This document shows, piece by piece, positions 4,973 to 8,734 of a stretch of 8,734 nt of DNA. Positions within the stretch are counted from its first letter, which is position 1, and each line of letters begins with the position of its first letter. Location: the NCBI GenBank assembly GCA_046538735.1, contig JBKHII010000084.1, positions 1 to 8,734 of the forward strand. Reading direction: 5' to 3'. Source of the stretch: SLST01 sp046538735 (GTDB lineage: Bacteria; Spirochaetota; Spirochaetia; DSM-27196; SLST01). The notes below the pieces were generated by a model. It saw only the letters and a program-made list of their open reading frames with translations, made no database searches and was not told where the DNA came from. The position numbers were made by a program, and so were the translations under genes.

Positions 4973-6149
4973 GGTGCTCCTGCCGAAACAGGGCAACAGC
5001 GTAGAGAGCTGTATCATCGTCGCGTGGAAGGTCGCCGAGGGCGATCGCGTCGCCGAGGGCGACGTCCTCGTGGAAGTCGAGACCGACAAGGCGACGATGG
5101 AGGTCGAGTCGACCGCGGCCGGCGTGCTGCTGGAGCGGCTCGCCGGCGAAGGCGACGACGTCCCGGTTCTGCGACCGATCGCGATCGTGGGAGAACCCGG
5201 CGAGCGGGTCGACGATCGCACGACCGCGGCGTCGCAACGCCGGCGCGACGGTGCGAAGGTCAGCCCGCGGGCGCGGCGGCTCGCCGAACGGGAGGGCGTG
5301 GACTACGAAACGCTGGACGGCTCGGGGCCCGGAGGGCGAGTGCTCGTTCGCGACGTTGAGGCCGCGCGCGCCGCGGGAAGCGGCGCAGCAGGTGCGGCTG
5401 CGGCGAGCGGGACGGAACGGGAGGCGGCCGGAGGCCGCGGCGAGTCGACCGTCGGCATGGCCCAACCGACATCTGAGACACGGATCGCGGGGGTACGCAA
5501 GCTGATCGCGGAGCGGATGCACGCGTCGGTCATCTCCACGGCTCAGCTCACGATGGACGCATCCGCGGACGCCCGGGCGCTCCTCGACTATCGGAAACGG
5601 CTCAAGGTATCGGACGACGAGTCGCTTCGCGCAATCTCGATCAACGACCTGGTGCTCTTCGCGGTGAGCCGCGTGCTCCGGCGTCGGCCCGAGCTGAACG
5701 CCACCTTCGCGGACGGCGTGGTTCGGACCTTCGCCCAGGTCGACCTGGGCTTCGCGGTGGACACGCCGAAAGGGCTGATGGTGCCGGTCGTCCGTGCCGC
5801 CGATCGGCGTTCGCTCTCGGACGTCGCGAATGAAGCGCACCGGCTCGCGGCCGCGTGCGCCGAGGGACGCGTGAAGCCGGACGAGCTCGCAGGCGGCACC
5901 TTCAGCGTCACGAACCTCGGGGCGTTCGGAATCGAGCGGTTCACGCCGGTGCTCAACCCGCCGCAGGTCGCGATCCTCGGCGTCTGCGCGGTCACGCCCC
6001 GCCCCGCCCCCGACGGCGAGGGCACGATCCCGATGATCGGTCTCTCGCTCACGATCGATCACCAGGTGGTGGACGGAGCCCCGGCCGCACGGTTCCTCCA
6101 GGATGTATGCCGGGCGATCGCGAACGTCGAGCTCACGCTCGCAGAATAA
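4962..6149 (+). CDS. Dihydrolipoamide acyltransferase (E2) of a 2-oxo-acid dehydrogenase complex
   Basis: A 395-residue core subunit that carries the acyl group from E1 on lipoyl-lysine and transfers it to CoA. One lipoyl domain is at residues 1-78 with Lys43 in VETDKATME. A peripheral-subunit-binding domain lies at about 99-135 (KVSPRARRLAEREGVDYETL, then GSGPGGRVLVRDV). An Ala/Gly-rich flexible linker follows, then the catalytic domain from about 173 (RIAGVRKLIAERM). The active-site motif is DHQVVDGAPAARFL with His367 and Asp371; the widespread DHR is DHQ here. All parts needed for activity are present. GGGAGG (4951-4956) lies 5 nt before the ATG, which is within the end of the regulator gene. 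The E1 gene starts 10 nt after its stop. Sequence alone does not say whether the acyl donor is pyruvate, a branched 2-oxo acid, acetoin or something sugar-derived. Confidence 0.94.
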   Translation: MAHEVLLPKQGNSVESCIIVAWKVAEGDRVAEGDVLVEVETDKATMEVESTAAGVLLERLAGEGDDVPVLRPIAIVGEPGERVDDRTTAASQRRRDGAKVSPRARRLAEREGVDYETLDGSGPGGRVLVRDVEAARAAGSGAAGAAAASGTEREAAGGRGESTVGMAQPTSETRIAGVRKLIAERMHASVISTAQLTMDASADARALLDYRKRLKVSDDESLRAISINDLVLFAVSRVLRRRPELNATFADGVVRTFAQVDLGFAVDTPKGLMVPVVRAADRRSLSDVANEAHRLAAACAEGRVKPDELAGGTFSVTNLGAFGIERFTPVLNPPQVAILGVCAVTPRPAPDGEGTIPMIGLSLTIDHQVVDGAPAARFLQDVCRAIANVELTLAE

Positions 6150-6159
6150 GGAGCATGGA

Positions 6160-8612
<2,453 letters not shown>

Positions 8613-8616
<4 letters not shown>

Positions 8617-8734
8617 AGACGACCGCAATCCGCATGTACGGCAAGCAGGACCTCCGCATGGAGCGCTTTGAGCTGCCGGAGATCGGAGACGACGAGATAC
8701 TCGCGCACATCGTGAGCGACAGCATCTGCATGTC
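8613..8734 (+). CDS. Zn-dependent alcohol/polyol dehydrogenase, N-terminal fragment cut by the window edge
   Basis: Only the first 40 codons are visible. They match the start of the GroES-like domain of medium-chain dehydrogenases: MKTTAIRMYGKQDLRMERFE, then LPEIGDDEILAHIVSDSICM. Cys39 stands where the first catalytic zinc ligand lies in the family. The 'SDSICMS' form, rather than the common 'CGTD', recalls the L-sorbose-1-phosphate reductase (SorE)-like subgroup, but this is from memory of the family and only 40 residues are available. The gene starts in an ATGA overlap with E1 and has AAAGGG just upstream (8604-8609), so it is translationally coupled and belongs to the operon. It probably interconverts a polyol or sugar phosphate and its keto form, feeding or draining the E1-E2 reaction. 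Confidence 0.82.

Overview
The window is GC-rich bacterial chromosome with dense genes, clear Shine-Dalgarno sites and several sigma70-like promoters. There is no phage, insertion-sequence or CRISPR signal. The phylum cannot be fixed from the sequence. A fragment resembling the S9 peptidase family and the long-chain flavodoxins would fit an environmental lineage such as Gemmatimonadota, Acidobacteriota or a relative, but that is a guess.

Left part (1-1054). A tRNA-Thr(GGU) runs off the left edge on the minus strand, behind a good promoter. Divergent from it is a small DUF4342 protein with one hydrophobic segment. That gene converges on the first of two long-chain flavodoxins, which is on the minus strand.

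Middle (1055-2913). A second flavodoxin paralogue lies upstream of the first on the same strand. The roughly 240-base gap between them holds a short in-frame remnant resembling the N-terminal propeller region of an S9 peptidase, a perfect 13-bp stem-loop and a promoter for the first flavodoxin. Upstream of the second flavodoxin, and probably co-transcribed with it, is an acyl-protein-thioesterase/carboxylesterase-type alpha/beta hydrolase. About 390 bases without a recognisable gene separate the hydrolase from the next, divergent gene.

Right part (2914-8734), all on the plus strand. A stand-alone PAPS-dependent sulfotransferase is followed by what looks like one operon: a DeoR-type sugar-responsive regulator, a 2-oxo-acid dehydrogenase E2 (lipoyl acyltransferase), a fused E1 alpha-beta thiamine-diphosphate dehydrogenase, and the start of a Zn-dependent medium-chain alcohol/polyol dehydrogenase cut by the right edge. 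The genes are tightly coupled (11-nt overlap, 10-nt gap, 4-nt ATGA overlap), and a strong promoter lies just before the regulator. The likely joint role is oxidation of a polyol or sugar-derived substrate by the dehydrogenase, and acyl-CoA formation from the resulting 2-oxo or alpha-hydroxyketone compound by E1-E2, under DeoR control. No E3 (dihydrolipoamide dehydrogenase) is visible. This operon is the most interesting part of the window.
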